Positions 8,486 to 17,731 of a stretch of DNA of 64,000 bases are shown here, one piece after another (within the stretch, counting starts at the first letter, position 1; the number at the start of each line of letters is the position of its first letter). The stretch lies in NCBI GenBank assembly GCA_947259575.1, contig CAMYMU010000024.1:124001-188000 (forward strand), read 5' to 3'. Made by a program: the position numbers and the translations under genes. The notes beneath the pieces were generated by a model, which did no database searches, had not been told where the DNA came from, and saw only the letters and a list, made by a program, of their open reading frames with translations. Source of the DNA: an uncultured Ectothiorhodospiraceae bacterium (GTDB lineage: Bacteria > Pseudomonadota > Gammaproteobacteria > UBA6429 > Thiohalophilaceae).

Positions 8486-8766
8486 GTCATTCCCTCCCCA
8501 CAATGGTTTGGTTTCATTCCCTAATTGTTAAGGAGCACATTTCATGCCAGGGAATGCGATTGCTAACAATTCAACAAGTTACATTAATCTATTAATAATG
8601 CACATTAACTAAATGCGCACCAACTTGGTATAGATAAAAGCTACTTGCACCAATTTGAGCAGACGATAACAAAATTATGTGACAAAAATGTGATCAAAAA
8701 AGCGGCTGAGAATTTCTAGAGTTGCAGTACTATTCGTTATTAAGCTCTCTATTGTAATTAAAAGGG

Positions 8767-9693
8767 ATGACAAATTTGAACACGGCCGACATTAGTGAAT
8801 TAAACCAACGCTATGCCATTGCGGAGAATGAGCGGCAGCTAGTATTTAAAACAGGCGAGGGAGGGCTCCCTGTTGTCGAGATTCAGAATCAGCTGGCCAC
8901 CGCCGTGATCGGTTTACAAGGCGCTCATTTGCTTAGCTGGATACCCAGGGGTGAAGAGGAGGTAATCTGGTTATCAGAAGCGGCAACATTTGCGCCTGGC
9001 AAATCTGTGCGTGGTGGTATCCCCGTTTGCTGGCCCTGGTTCGGCGCGCATGAAAGCAACCCCACATTTCCTGCCCATGGTTTTGCCCGTACGACCATGT
9101 GGGCAGTTGCCGATGTCTTTCCTCTAGAGAGCGGAGAGATACAAATCAACTTTGAACTCAACACTGAAGTGTTGGATGCCTCCCTTCAGAAGATGTGGCC
9201 CCAGCAAACACGTTTGACATACAACATCACTATCGGCCAAAGCTTAAGTCTTGAACTCACTACGAGTAATAATAGCGAAGAGACAATCACGATAGGACAG
9301 GCCTTGCATACTTATTTCAACGTCGGTGATGTCACCAGGACCATTATTTTAGGTCTTGATGGTACAGAGTACCTTGATAAACCTGATGGTTTTAAGCGAA
9401 AAAAACAGTCTGGGCCGGTGCGCATTGAAAATGAAGTAGACCGTGTGTATTTGCAAACGCCTGATGATGTTGTGATCGATAATGGAGTAAGAAAAATCAG
9501 CATCAGTAAACAGGGTAGTCATTCAACGATTGTCTGGAATCCATGGCAGGCCGTGGCGGAAAAAATGGGAGATCTTGGCAAAGAAGGTTATTTAAAAATG
9601 TTATGTGTTGAGTCTGCCAACGCAGCAGAAGATACCATTGTAATTAAACCTGGTGGGCAGCACAGTTTATCGGTTGTCTATAAGCTGGAATAG
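8767..9693 (+). CDS. D-hexose-6-phosphate mutarotase (YeaD-like)
   Basis: A 308-residue cytosolic aldose-1-epimerase-fold enzyme that interconverts alpha and beta anomers of hexose 6-phosphates. The family landmarks are visible: SVRGGIPVCWPWFGAH, PAHGFARTTMW (active-site His and phosphate-binding Arg), QALHTYFNVGD, TIVWNPW and MLCVESANA. The exact start is unclear: ATG 8767 follows directly after AAAAGGG with no spacing, while TTG 8776 would sit 9 bases from it. It has its own promoter region and converges on the MipA-like gene. Confidence 0.9.
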   Translation: MTNLNTADISELNQRYAIAENERQLVFKTGEGGLPVVEIQNQLATAVIGLQGAHLLSWIPRGEEEVIWLSEAATFAPGKSVRGGIPVCWPWFGAHESNPTFPAHGFARTTMWAVADVFPLESGEIQINFELNTEVLDASLQKMWPQQTRLTYNITIGQSLSLELTTSNNSEETITIGQALHTYFNVGDVTRTIILGLDGTEYLDKPDGFKRKKQSGPVRIENEVDRVYLQTPDDVVIDNGVRKISISKQGSHSTIVWNPWQAVAEKMGDLGKEGYLKMLCVESANAAEDTIVIKPGGQHSLSVVYKLE

Positions 9694-9701
9694 ATTTTAA
9701 T

Positions 9702-10520
9702 TTAAAAGCGATATACCAGTCCAATAGCTATGGTCGCGATGCTATCGTCATCCACGATCGGGCTATCACTTATGCCGCTACCCAGTTGTTCATACTTTAA
9801 TTGTCCTAATAGCTGAATATGTTTTGTGGCATTCCAGCTTGATGTCAATGATACATGATAATTGATGCTGGCATGACCACCATAGGCAGGGCGACCGGAG
9901 ATGACTTCATTTGATTGCACACCATAAAAATGATCAACAAGCTTTTTATCCTGGTAAGTAATTCCAATAGCCGGAGCCAGGGTAATAGCATTGCCAGGTT
10001 TAAAGGTTTTACTAGCTGTCAGCAAGATTTCTGTGCCATCACTTTCCTTGATATCTGTTAGTAATTGAAGAGTGTAGATGAGAGGTTTAGTACGGTATTG
10101 CGAAGACAGTCCAGCAAAATAAGTGGGACTTGTTTTGTCGATCCCATCAAGCTCACCATTTTTAGCAAATCCTGCTTCAACTTCATAAAATCGAGGCGTT
10201 GCAAGAAGGTCTAGTGACAAGTTTTTGTCTTTCCATAGATGATAACCTGCATCTAGTCCTTCAATATAAAAATCTTTATACCGCAGAGAAATATATATCA
10301 GTGAGGAATCCTGGCTATCTACACCAACGAAAGGACGTTGTGCAATTGAGCTGGTAAACCCAAGCCCGAAACGTGTTTTTGTGTCATCACCTCTATCCAG
10401 CGTGCTACTTGAGATTGCTACAGGGGCTGCATGCGAAATAGTTGAAACAAGTAGCATACTGCAGATGCTAAACACTGAAGATATTGTAAAAGCGGGCTTT
10501 GTGATAGGCATAGTTTTCAT
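9702..10520 (-). CDS. MipA/OmpV family outer-membrane protein
   Basis: A 272-residue exported protein: signal peptide about 1-31 ending ISHA, then alternating beta strands of an outer-membrane barrel and a C-terminal aromatic residue (IGLVYRF) as expected for Bam recognition. MipA/OmpV members either scaffold MltA with PBP1B or act as general porins. Sequence by eye does not tell these apart, and a PBP1B gene lies far away at 59176. The 3' ends of this gene and the mutarotase lie 8 bases apart. Confidence 0.8.
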   Translation of the reverse strand: MKTMPITKPAFTISSVFSICSMLLVSTISHAAPVAISSSTLDRGDDTKTRFGLGFTSSIAQRPFVGVDSQDSSLIYISLRYKDFYIEGLDAGYHLWKDKNLSLDLLATPRFYEVEAGFAKNGELDGIDKTSPTYFAGLSSQYRTKPLIYTLQLLTDIKESDGTEILLTASKTFKPGNAITLAPAIGITYQDKKLVDHFYGVQSNEVISGRPAYGGHASINYHVSLTSSWNATKHIQLLGQLKYEQLGSGISDSPIVDDDSIATIAIGLVYRF

Positions 10521-10677
10521 TTATTTTGTATGTGAAATTGCATTCTAGCTTCGCAAAAAAATATAACAAAACCATCACAAAATGATTATAAACAGGTTTT
10601 TTTATTGTTTATTTGTTCATGCAGGCTAGGGTACGGTATATTGCGGATGTCATCACAAAATATATGCACTAACTGTT

Positions 10678-11709
10678 ATGGATATAATTACTCAGGGTTT
10701 GCTCGGCGGCCTGCTTGCCCAGTCTGTTGCCAAAAAGGACAAATCTGGAAGGAGTGAACGAAAACGCGCGACCCTGGTAGGTGTTTTAGCAGGCTTGCTA
10801 GCAGATGCCGATATCCTGATTAGCTCAGCAAGTGATCCGCTCCTCACGATTGAATACCATCGCCACTTTAGTCATTCGCTGTTATTCATCCCGGTTGGCG
10901 CAGCCATTGCCTTCATGCTCTTGTGGCCATTCATGCGTCGCTATCTATCACTACAGCGACTCTATATATATTGTTTTATGGGTTATAGCATGAGTGGTCT
11001 GTTGGATGCATCTACTAGCTATGGCACACACCTGTTCTGGCCATTCTCAGATGAACGAGTTGCCTGGCATCTTATTTCGATCATTGATCCCCTTTTTAGC
11101 CTGATCCTGTTAGTTGCACTTATCTCTGGTCTGCTAATGAGTCGTCGTTACATAACTCATGCCGGATTGGTGTTGGCGTTCAGTTATATGCTATTTGGTT
11201 TTATACAATTACAACGGGCATCAGACATCGCGACTGATTTGGCTTCGTCGCGTGGTCATACGACTGCGCAGCATGTTGTGAAGCCTACAATCGGTAATTT
11301 ATTATTATGGCGTTCTACATATATCCATGAACAGCGTATTTATGTTGACGCCGTTAGAATTGGTTTGTTTAGTGACAATCAGATATATGAGGGTGAATCT
11401 GTAGAATTATTCGGCGTAACAAAAAATTTACCTGATCTGCCTCTGGATTCGCAACTGTATGCCGACATTGAGCGCTTCCGCATATTTTCAGATGGATTTG
11501 TTGCAGTAGATCCCACTCAGGCGAACGTGATTGGTGATGTCCGGTATAGTATGTTGCCGACCAGCACGAAACCGTTGTGGGGAATTGTTATCGACAACAC
11601 GCAGCCACAACAACATGCCGATTATCAATTTTTTCGTGACTTAAGCCAGGAAGGTCGCCAGACATTTAAAAATATGTTGTTCGGCCGTTGTGCGGCAGGG
11701 AATTGTTAA
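10678..11709 (+). CDS. YdjM-like membrane-bound metal-dependent hydrolase
   Basis: A 343-residue inner-membrane protein of the PF04307 (DUF457) type. The N-terminus MDIITQGLLGGLLAQSVAKK and the metal-site stretch LADADILI followed by YHRHFSHSLLFIP, with His and Asp residues in place, match the family. Several membrane helices follow, and the C-terminal about 130 residues are soluble. E. coli YdjM is LexA-controlled; I see no SOS box at this promoter. The substrate of the family is unknown. Confidence 0.85.
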   Translation: MDIITQGLLGGLLAQSVAKKDKSGRSERKRATLVGVLAGLLADADILISSASDPLLTIEYHRHFSHSLLFIPVGAAIAFMLLWPFMRRYLSLQRLYIYCFMGYSMSGLLDASTSYGTHLFWPFSDERVAWHLISIIDPLFSLILLVALISGLLMSRRYITHAGLVLAFSYMLFGFIQLQRASDIATDLASSRGHTTAQHVVKPTIGNLLLWRSTYIHEQRIYVDAVRIGLFSDNQIYEGESVELFGVTKNLPDLPLDSQLYADIERFRIFSDGFVAVDPTQANVIGDVRYSMLPTSTKPLWGIVIDNTQPQQHADYQFFRDLSQEGRQTFKNMLFGRCAAGNC

Positions 11710-11717
11710 CTTTCCCT

Positions 11718-12359
11718 ATGTCGTACCCAATATTATATTCTTTTCGTCGTTGCCCATATGCAATCCGTGCACGCCTTGCCTTGAGAGTAAGCGGTATTCA
11801 AGTGGAATTAAGAGAGGTCGTACTCTCAGATAAACCTGCTGCGTTTCTTGCCTGTTCCGAGAAAGCGACCGTGCCTGTATTGGTTCTTGATGAACAACAT
11901 GTCATCGATGAAAGCCTGGATATAATGTATTGGGCGCTAGAGAAAAACGATCCGGAGGACTGGTTGGTGCAGGAGCCTGGGTTACAAGAAGTAACGGAGC
12001 ACCTTATAAATTACAACGACAATGAATTTAAAACCCATCTAGACCATTATAAATATTTTGACCGTTTCCCAGAATACAGCATGGAATACTATCGAGAACA
12101 GGGCGAGATTTTTCTTGCTGATTTAGAAGCACGCTTAAACAAAACGAATTATTTATTAGGCCAGCGACCGACATTAGTGGATATGGCGATCTTTCCCTTT
12201 ATTAGACAATTTTCTTATGCCGACAAAAACTGGTTCGACCAAAGCCAATACACAAGGCTACAAGCCTGGCTAACACAACTGCTTGAAGGGTCTTTGTTCG
12301 CTAGTGTGATGGTGAAGTACGAACAATGGCAGCCAGGAAATCAGCGAGTATTATTTTAA
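11718..12359 (+). CDS. Glutathione S-transferase-like protein
   Basis: A 213-residue cytosolic GST-fold protein. A thioredoxin-like domain starts at once (YPILYSFRRCPYAIRARLAL) with Cys12 in the CPYAIRAR active-site position, then the cis-Pro segment KATVPVLVL and IDESLDIMYWAL. The all-helical C-terminal domain follows (YLLGQRPTLVDMAIFPFIRQF). A CPxx-type Cys instead of Ser or Tyr suggests thiol transferase or disulfide reductase activity. The ATG at 11718 is chosen because homologous N-termini begin right there; a GTG at 11688 would lie inside the upstream gene. Confidence 0.85.
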   Translation: MSYPILYSFRRCPYAIRARLALRVSGIQVELREVVLSDKPAAFLACSEKATVPVLVLDEQHVIDESLDIMYWALEKNDPEDWLVQEPGLQEVTEHLINYNDNEFKTHLDHYKYFDRFPEYSMEYYREQGEIFLADLEARLNKTNYLLGQRPTLVDMAIFPFIRQFSYADKNWFDQSQYTRLQAWLTQLLEGSLFASVMVKYEQWQPGNQRVLF

Positions 12360-12391
12360 AGCTTCAAAGCTGATCGCGAAACTTTTGCAAA

Positions 12392-12649
12392 TTACAGCTT
12401 GCTGCGGGAAGATTCCCAAACATTTGTGGGTTTCTGTTTTAGATGTAGGTAGAGCGCCTCTACCTTTTCTCTCGCCCAGGGAGTCTTGCGCAGAAATTTT
12501 AGACTTGAGTTGATGCTCGGGTCATTAGTAAAGCATTTAATTTTGATACGTCGGCCAAGCTCTTCCCAGCCATACTCTTCTACTAGCTCTGTGACAACCA
12601 TTTTTAGTGTCACGCCATGCATAGGATCCTGGTTGCGATGGCTTTGCAT
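12392..12649 (-). CDS. VF530 family DNA-binding protein
   Basis: An 85-residue protein of the VF530/DUF2132 family, small helical proteins reported to bind DNA. Landmarks: [51 protein letters not shown]. The start codon immediately follows the stop codon of the RRM gene (TAA-ATG), so the two form a coupled operon. A link to cold or nucleic-acid stress is inferred from this pairing. Confidence 0.85.
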   Translation of the reverse strand: MQSHRNQDPMHGVTLKMVVTELVEEYGWEELGRRIKIKCFTNDPSINSSLKFLRKTPWAREKVEALYLHLKQKPTNVWESSRSKL

Positions 12650-12934
12650 TTACTCAGCGTCGCCACTGCTGTCTGGTTTGGCTGTCTTGTCTGATTTTGG
12701 CTCGGCTTTTTTTACTCGAATACGGTTACCGGCCACTTCCGTACCATTGAGGCTTTTCATGGCGACTTTGGCTTCTCCTGCCTTCGGGATTTCTACAAAT
12801 CCAAATCCTTTTGAACCCCCTGTTGCTTTATCAATCACCAGGGTGCATGACTGGACTGTACCGAATGCCTCGAATAGTTCGCATAGCTCGGCTTCCGTGG
12901 TGCTGCGTGCAAGATTACGTACCAGTAGTTTCAT
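12650..12934 (-). CDS. Single-RRM RNA-binding protein
   Basis: A 94-residue protein that is almost entirely one RNA-recognition motif: RNP2 LLVRNL near the N-terminus and RNP1 KGFGFVEI at about 43-50, then a short Lys/Ser/Asp tail. Such proteins act as RNA chaperones and are often cold-induced in bacteria. ATG 12934 is chosen because the RRM starts at residue 2; the upstream in-frame codons from 12997 encode nothing RRM-like. It is distinct from the second RRM gene at 19855. Confidence 0.85.
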   Translation of the reverse strand: MKLLVRNLARSTTEAELCELFEAFGTVQSCTLVIDKATGGSKGFGFVEIPKAGEAKVAMKSLNGTEVAGNRIRVKKAEPKSDKTAKPDSSGDAE

Positions 12935-13032
12935 GGGCTGCTTTTGTTCTGCTGAATGATTCGATATTATACTCCTAAGCGATAAGTAGGTCGCCATGAA
13001 AGTGAAACTTTATTGGATATGGAGTGTTAGAA

Positions 13033-13380
13033 ATGAAACTATGGATTGTGCTGGGCGGGTGTTTGCTTACAGGTAATGTTTTTGCGGAGGCTTGTATGCT
13101 TGAGTCAAATCCGGGGGAGTACCCAAATAAGTGGTGTATGGAGAATGCCGGCGCCCCGACGAATGTATTTAATAACTTTTGTTCAGGTTCGGCCGATGAA
13201 GCAAATACCGTTACTAATATTGCTAGTTGCCCAAAAAACAGTATTGCAACTTGTAAGCTAACCTTAAATGGTGTTAACGGAAAGTTTGTGCAACATGTTT
13301 ACACGGTATCACTATTAAAGGCTTATGAGATGACGTGTAAAAATAATGTGGCCGGTAAAGGTGTTTGGAAATTAAAATAG
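13033..13380 (+). CDS. Small secreted cysteine-containing protein
   Basis: A 115-residue exported protein with signal peptide about 1-19 (ending NVFA-EA). The mature part contains seven Cys residues, which suggests periplasmic disulfides. I do not recognise the family. ATG 13033 is preferred over GTG 13024 because GGAG lies 8 bases upstream and the signal peptide begins there. Confidence 0.6.
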   Translation: MKLWIVLGGCLLTGNVFAEACMLESNPGEYPNKWCMENAGAPTNVFNNFCSGSADEANTVTNIASCPKNSIATCKLTLNGVNGKFVQHVYTVSLLKAYEMTCKNNVAGKGVWKLK

Positions 13381-13470
13381 CTCTACGCAGCTCGAGGTTT
13401 TCTTGGCAGGTTCAACGAACAATTTAGCTATGAGTAAAGTAGCAGACCCTGTTGAAGTAGTATGTAGCGC

Positions 13471-14328
13471 ATGAAAATTGTAAAGGCAGACAATCTGATT
13501 TGCCCTATTGATGGGGTAGAGCTTTTCTGCCAGGAAAAACAGCTTATTTGTGAAAATGGCCATAGCTTTGATATCGCACGTCAGGGTTATGTAAATTTGC
13601 TGCCGGTTCAACATAAACGCTCAAAAGAACCTGGTGACAGCAAAGAAATGGTCAGTGCAAGGGCGTCTTTTCTGAATACGGGAGTATATGCTCCAATTGC
13701 GAATAAGCTAACTGAATTGGTTGATTCTTATGTATCAGGAAATCAATCAGCATGCTTGATGGATGCAGGCTGTGGTGATGGATATTATTTGGACATGATG
13801 TTTAACCACTTAAAAGATAAAGAAGGACAGGGTGAGCTTTCTTTCATCGGTATGGACATATCCAAGCCAGCCATCATGGCAGCTGCAAAACGAAATAAGC
13901 TAATAACCTGGATCGTTGGGACAAATCGCCAGCCTCCGATTTTAAAATCAAGTGTTAATATTATTGTCTGTGTGTTTGGCTTCCAGAGTTTCGAAGGGTT
14001 CTACCAAACACTTGTTCCAGGTGGGAAAATCATACTCGTTGAGCCGGGTGCAAACCATCTCAAAGAGCTACGGGAAATTATTTACGCTGACGTTAAAAGC
14101 TCTGATCCATCTGATCTCTCTAATTTAGAGGAAAAGGGAATATATTTAATTGAGGAACAACTGTTGCAATTGAATACTGGCGCTATCGATAATGAACAGA
14201 TTAAATCCTTATTGTTAATGACCCCACATTTTTATCGGGCGAATAAAGAAGGTAGAGTCAGTGCAACTAATCTGCAAAAACTCGATTTAACTATCGATAT
14301 TGTCTTTCGTGTTCTTGAAAAACGGTGA
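13471..14328 (+). CDS. rlmA: 23S rRNA (guanine-N1)-methyltransferase RlmA
   Basis: A 285-residue SAM-dependent enzyme that methylates N1 of a guanine in helix 35 of 23S rRNA (G745 in E. coli). The N-terminal zinc finger is present (CPIDG, then CQEKQLICENGHSFD), followed by the conserved YVNLLPVQHKRSKEPGDSKEMV. The Rossmann methyltransferase motif I is LMDAGCGDGYY and a later motif is GGKIILVEPGANHLKEL. Length agrees with E. coli RlmA. The following BrkB-like gene begins 8 bases after the stop. Confidence 0.9.
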   Translation: MKIVKADNLICPIDGVELFCQEKQLICENGHSFDIARQGYVNLLPVQHKRSKEPGDSKEMVSARASFLNTGVYAPIANKLTELVDSYVSGNQSACLMDAGCGDGYYLDMMFNHLKDKEGQGELSFIGMDISKPAIMAAAKRNKLITWIVGTNRQPPILKSSVNIIVCVFGFQSFEGFYQTLVPGGKIILVEPGANHLKELREIIYADVKSSDPSDLSNLEEKGIYLIEEQLLQLNTGAIDNEQIKSLLLMTPHFYRANKEGRVSATNLQKLDLTIDIVFRVLEKR

Positions 14329-14335
14329 TATAAAC

Positions 14336-15196
14336 ATGTCTTCTTCGCGCGCCCGTATTGTCATGAAGGACCCACTGCTTTTTTTCAAGCAGGTTGTGGT
14401 GGGATTCCGTGCTAACCAGGGATTTCTCTTGTCCGGTGCGATAGCCTATTACACCTTGTTGTCTATTATTCCAATGATAGCGTTGATCCTGGTTGGTCTC
14501 TCACAATTTAAGGAACCCGAAGAGTTACTTACGGTATTAAGAGAGTATTTGGTCATTGTAACGCCCGGGCAAACTGACGCGGTTCTAAATCAAATCAGTA
14601 TCTTTTTACTGAATTGGAAAGTGATCGGTATTCTTGGTTTTGTGTTGTTATTATTTTTTAGTTCTTTTGCATTCACAGCATTAGAAAACGCGATGTCAGT
14701 TATTTTTTTACACCGGGTATCTATTAAACGCAGGCGCTTTCTGGTTTCAGCCATAATACCCTATGTTTATATCTTACTTTTGGCTATAGGTTTATTGATA
14801 GTCAGTATGGTGAGTGGTTATATGCGAAGCCATGAGTGGTCGCAAGGTGGGCCGGAAACGGTACTCATTTATTTGCTTGGCGTGAGTGGAGAGATTATTC
14901 TGCTAACTTCGCTTTATCTGGTGATGCCGGTCGGAAGATTGTCGCTACGACATGCCCTGATCGGCGGTGTTACTGCAGCCTTGTTATGGGAAATTACGCG
15001 CCATATCCTGGTCTGGTATTTTTCTACTCTGTCGTTGGTTAATATTATCTATGGTGCATTTACTGCAACCATCGTCATCCTCATTAGTCTCGAAGCCGCA
15101 GCAATTATTCTATTACTCGGTGCCCAGGTTATTTCAGAATACGAGCGACTAGACACCGCAGGCCAACAACCCGAACCGGGAATGCATACCGATTAG
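14336..15196 (+). CDS. YihY/BrkB family inner-membrane protein
   Basis: A 286-residue polytopic membrane protein with about six hydrophobic segments. The family hallmark GAIAYYTLLSIIPM is at the first helix, and LSLRHALIGGVTAALLWEI and SLVNIIYGAFTATIVIL are near the end. Despite old annotation as ribonuclease BN or virulence factor, the biochemical role is unknown; a transport function is usually suspected. ATG 14336 is chosen, with GGTGA 7 bases upstream. It probably shares a transcript with rlmA. Confidence 0.85.
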   Translation: MSSSRARIVMKDPLLFFKQVVVGFRANQGFLLSGAIAYYTLLSIIPMIALILVGLSQFKEPEELLTVLREYLVIVTPGQTDAVLNQISIFLLNWKVIGILGFVLLLFFSSFAFTALENAMSVIFLHRVSIKRRRFLVSAIIPYVYILLLAIGLLIVSMVSGYMRSHEWSQGGPETVLIYLLGVSGEIILLTSLYLVMPVGRLSLRHALIGGVTAALLWEITRHILVWYFSTLSLVNIIYGAFTATIVILISLEAAAIILLLGAQVISEYERLDTAGQQPEPGMHTD

Positions 15197-15339
15197 GCTG
15201 AAAAAGCCCGTCGATAGACGGTGCGTGTTGTTTGACATTCTGCTAGAATCGCCGCGAATTTGAACATCTCCATCAATCTTAATGCAATCTTAATGCGTCG
15301 CGAACGCATTTAAGCATAAACAATTATCAGGGTACTATT

Positions 15340-16932
15340 TTGATTTCGACAGCCAATATCACGATGCAATTTGGGCCTAAGCCCTTGTTTGAAAACATTT
15401 CAGTCAAATTTGGCGAGGGCAACCGATATGGTCTAATCGGTGCTAATGGCTGTGGAAAATCTACTTTCATGAAAATACTGGGGGGAGATCTGGAACCAAC
15501 TTCTGGCTCTGTCAGTATTGATGAGAATGAACGTGTTGGTAAGTTACGACAGGACCAATTTGCATACGAAGAATTTACCGTACTAGACGCAGTCATCATG
15601 GGGCATGCTGAGTTGTGGGAGGTAAAAGCTGAGCGGGATCGTATTTATGCGTTAGAGGAGATGAGCGAAGAAGAGGGCATGAAGGTAGCAGAGCTTGAAG
15701 TGACCTTTGCTGAGCTCGATGGCTATACTGCTGAATCGCGCGCCGGTGAACTCCTGTTAGGGCTGGATATTCCATTGGAACAACACAACGGGTTGATGAG
15801 TGAGGTCGCACCCGGTTGGAAGTTACGGGTCTTGCTTGCCCAGGCTTTGTTTGCTGATCCAGATATTATGTTACTGGACGAACCAACTAACGGACTTGAT
15901 ATTAACTCTATTCGCTGGCTGGAAAATATTCTTAACCAGCGTAACAGCACTATGATTATTATTTCCCATGATCGTCACTTTCTTAATAGTGTTTGTACTC
16001 ATATGGCAGACCTGGATTACGGTGAATTACGTATGTACCCAGGTAATTATGACGAGTATATGACGGCGGCAACGCAAGTGCGTGAGCGTCTATTGTCAGA
16101 TAATGCAAAAAAGAAAGCACAAATAGCGGAATTACAAAGTTTTGTCAGTCGTTTTTCTGCGAATGCATCAAAAGCAAAGCAAGCCACTTCACGGGCAAAA
16201 CAAATCGAAAAAATAAAACTTGAAGATGTTAAACCCTCAAGCCGTCAAAACCCCTTTATCCGATTTGAACAGGAGAAAAAGTTATTCCGATTGGCTTTAG
16301 AAGTTGAAGATGTCAGTAATGGCTATGGTGATGAATTGCTATTTAGTGATATCAATATGCTTGTTGAAGTAGGCGAGCGTATCGCCGTCATCGGTCAGAA
16401 TGGTATTGGTAAAACTACTTTGTTACGCACACTGGTTGGCGAGATGCCACCAAAGAGTGGTGCGGTGAAGTGGTCTGAGAATGCATCGGTTGGTTATTTT
16501 GCGCAGGATCATGCTGCAGAGTTTGCCAAAGATATGACTTTGTATGACTGGATGGCACAATGGGGTAATGATGAAGATGACGAGCAGGCAATTCGTGGTA
16601 CTCTGGGACGTTTGCTGTTTTCTCAGGATGAGATAAAAAAATCAGTGAAAGTACTCTCCGGTGGTGAGCAAGGCCGCATGTTATTCGGTAAATTAATTCT
16701 ACAACGACCAAATATATTGGTAATGGATGAGCCAACCGATCACCTGGATATGGAATCAATCGAATCGCTTAACCTTGCGCTAGAAAATTTTGAAGGCACT
16801 TTGATTTTTGTCAGTCATGATCGTGAATTTGTATCATCTCTGGCGACACGCATTATTGAAATGAAATCTGATGGTGTGGTCAACTTCAGTGGTAGCTATG
16901 ATGATTACCTGCAAAGCCAGGCAATTGAATAA
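15340..16932 (+). CDS. ybiT: ABC-F ATPase YbiT
   Basis: A 530-residue cytosolic ABC-F protein, matching E. coli YbiT almost throughout, including length. Two ATP-binding cassettes: Walker [10 protein letters not shown] and GQNGIGKTT; Walker B regions IMLLDEPTN and ILVMDEPTD; the second signature is [10 protein letters not shown], while the first is the degenerate form [12 protein letters not shown] typical of the family. The linker with [15 protein letters not shown] is the ribosome-contacting arm. ABC-F proteins act at the ribosomal E site; YbiT has no firmly fixed role. The start is TTG 15340, right where family N-termini begin. Confidence 0.93.
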   Translation: MISTANITMQFGPKPLFENISVKFGEGNRYGLIGANGCGKSTFMKILGGDLEPTSGSVSIDENERVGKLRQDQFAYEEFTVLDAVIMGHAELWEVKAERDRIYALEEMSEEEGMKVAELEVTFAELDGYTAESRAGELLLGLDIPLEQHNGLMSEVAPGWKLRVLLAQALFADPDIMLLDEPTNGLDINSIRWLENILNQRNSTMIIISHDRHFLNSVCTHMADLDYGELRMYPGNYDEYMTAATQVRERLLSDNAKKKAQIAELQSFVSRFSANASKAKQATSRAKQIEKIKLEDVKPSSRQNPFIRFEQEKKLFRLALEVEDVSNGYGDELLFSDINMLVEVGERIAVIGQNGIGKTTLLRTLVGEMPPKSGAVKWSENASVGYFAQDHAAEFAKDMTLYDWMAQWGNDEDDEQAIRGTLGRLLFSQDEIKKSVKVLSGGEQGRMLFGKLILQRPNILVMDEPTDHLDMESIESLNLALENFEGTLIFVSHDREFVSSLATRIIEMKSDGVVNFSGSYDDYLQSQAIE

Positions 16933-16980
16933 TAAAGGTGGCAATGTATTTACCTTTGTCATCAATGATGTTGAAAGTAG

Positions 16981-17112
16981 CGATTCACTAGCCTGTTTCC
17001 GGATAATAGCCAAGACATCACAACATTAGTGAAGCAAGCTGATATAGCCATGTACAAGGCCAAGAAAGAGGGTAAAAACCGTTTCAAATTTTTCGATGCC
17101 TCGATGAGTTAA
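16981..17112 (+). pseudogene. 3' remnant of a GGDEF (diguanylate cyclase) gene
   Basis: Read in one frame, bases 16996-17112 encode FPDNSQDITTLVKQADIAMY and then KAKKEGKNRFKFF before the stop TAA. This is the canonical C-terminal end of GGDEF domains (the ADxAMYxAKxxGRN motif). The catalytic GG(D/E)EF part is absent: in-frame stops and unrelated sequence lie immediately upstream, and the preceding gene is ybiT. The bases just before FPD look like a damaged SIG-x-SLFP segment. It is a decayed fragment of about 40 codons, not a functional gene. Confidence 0.8.
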
Positions 17113-17114
17113 TC

Positions 17115-17588
17115 TTAGAGCAATAAATCTTCTTTTATTGGATGATATATGCTGGCTGCAGCGATCAGAGAGTTTGCGGTGAGGGCTGGGGCACCATAGA
17201 CTTCGGCGGTGACACCATAATCATTTATTATTTTTTTCAGCAAAAGATCAAAATCACCATCACCTGATAGTAAAATAACAGTATCCACATCTTTAGCCGC
17301 ATCAATAATATCAATGGTGATGCCCACATCCCAGTCACCTTTGGCTGAGCCATCACTACGTTGTATGTATGGTTTGAGTTTAACCGTAAAGCCGATATGC
17401 TTTAATGCATCTTGAAATTTAGTCTGTTTGTCGTCACCTCGACTGGTTGCGTAAGCGAATGCAGAGACAATTTCCCCTTGCTTAGCAATTTTTTCCCATA
17501 GCAGTCGATAGTTAAACTGGCGAGCATAGGACTGACGCGTGGTGTAGTATATATTTTGCACGTCGGCAAAAATAGCAATTTTTTTCAT
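17115..17588 (-). CDS. NYN-domain (LabA-like) putative nuclease
   Basis: A 157-residue single-domain protein of the PIN-like NYN family, metal-dependent RNases or close relatives. Acidic active-site positions are visible in IAIFADVQNIYY (Asp9), KGDWDVGITIDII and LLSGDGDFDLLL. The length is that of the domain alone, without the LOTUS/OST-HTH domain that LabA proteins often add. It ends 2 bases from the GGDEF remnant and is transcribed toward it. The substrate is unknown. Confidence 0.85.
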   Translation of the reverse strand: MKKIAIFADVQNIYYTTRQSYARQFNYRLLWEKIAKQGEIVSAFAYATSRGDDKQTKFQDALKHIGFTVKLKPYIQRSDGSAKGDWDVGITIDIIDAAKDVDTVILLSGDGDFDLLLKKIINDYGVTAEVYGAPALTANSLIAAASIYHPIKEDLLL

Positions 17589-17731
17589 GATGCTGTCTTC
17601 TTGAAATCCTGATGGAAGTTCTATTATGATTTTTAGACTAGTTGAGCTAGAGGAAGTGGATGATGATTAGCGCGATAATAAGGAGGGCAGCGAATGCGCT
17701 CGCTGCCCTATATTAAGTTAGACCTTTATCG

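Noticed and set aside
15205-15220. Small hairpin CCGTC-GATA-GACGG after the BrkB-like gene
   Set aside because: The A-run lies upstream and there is no T-run downstream on the plus strand, and no minus-strand gene ends here, so a terminator call is not supported.
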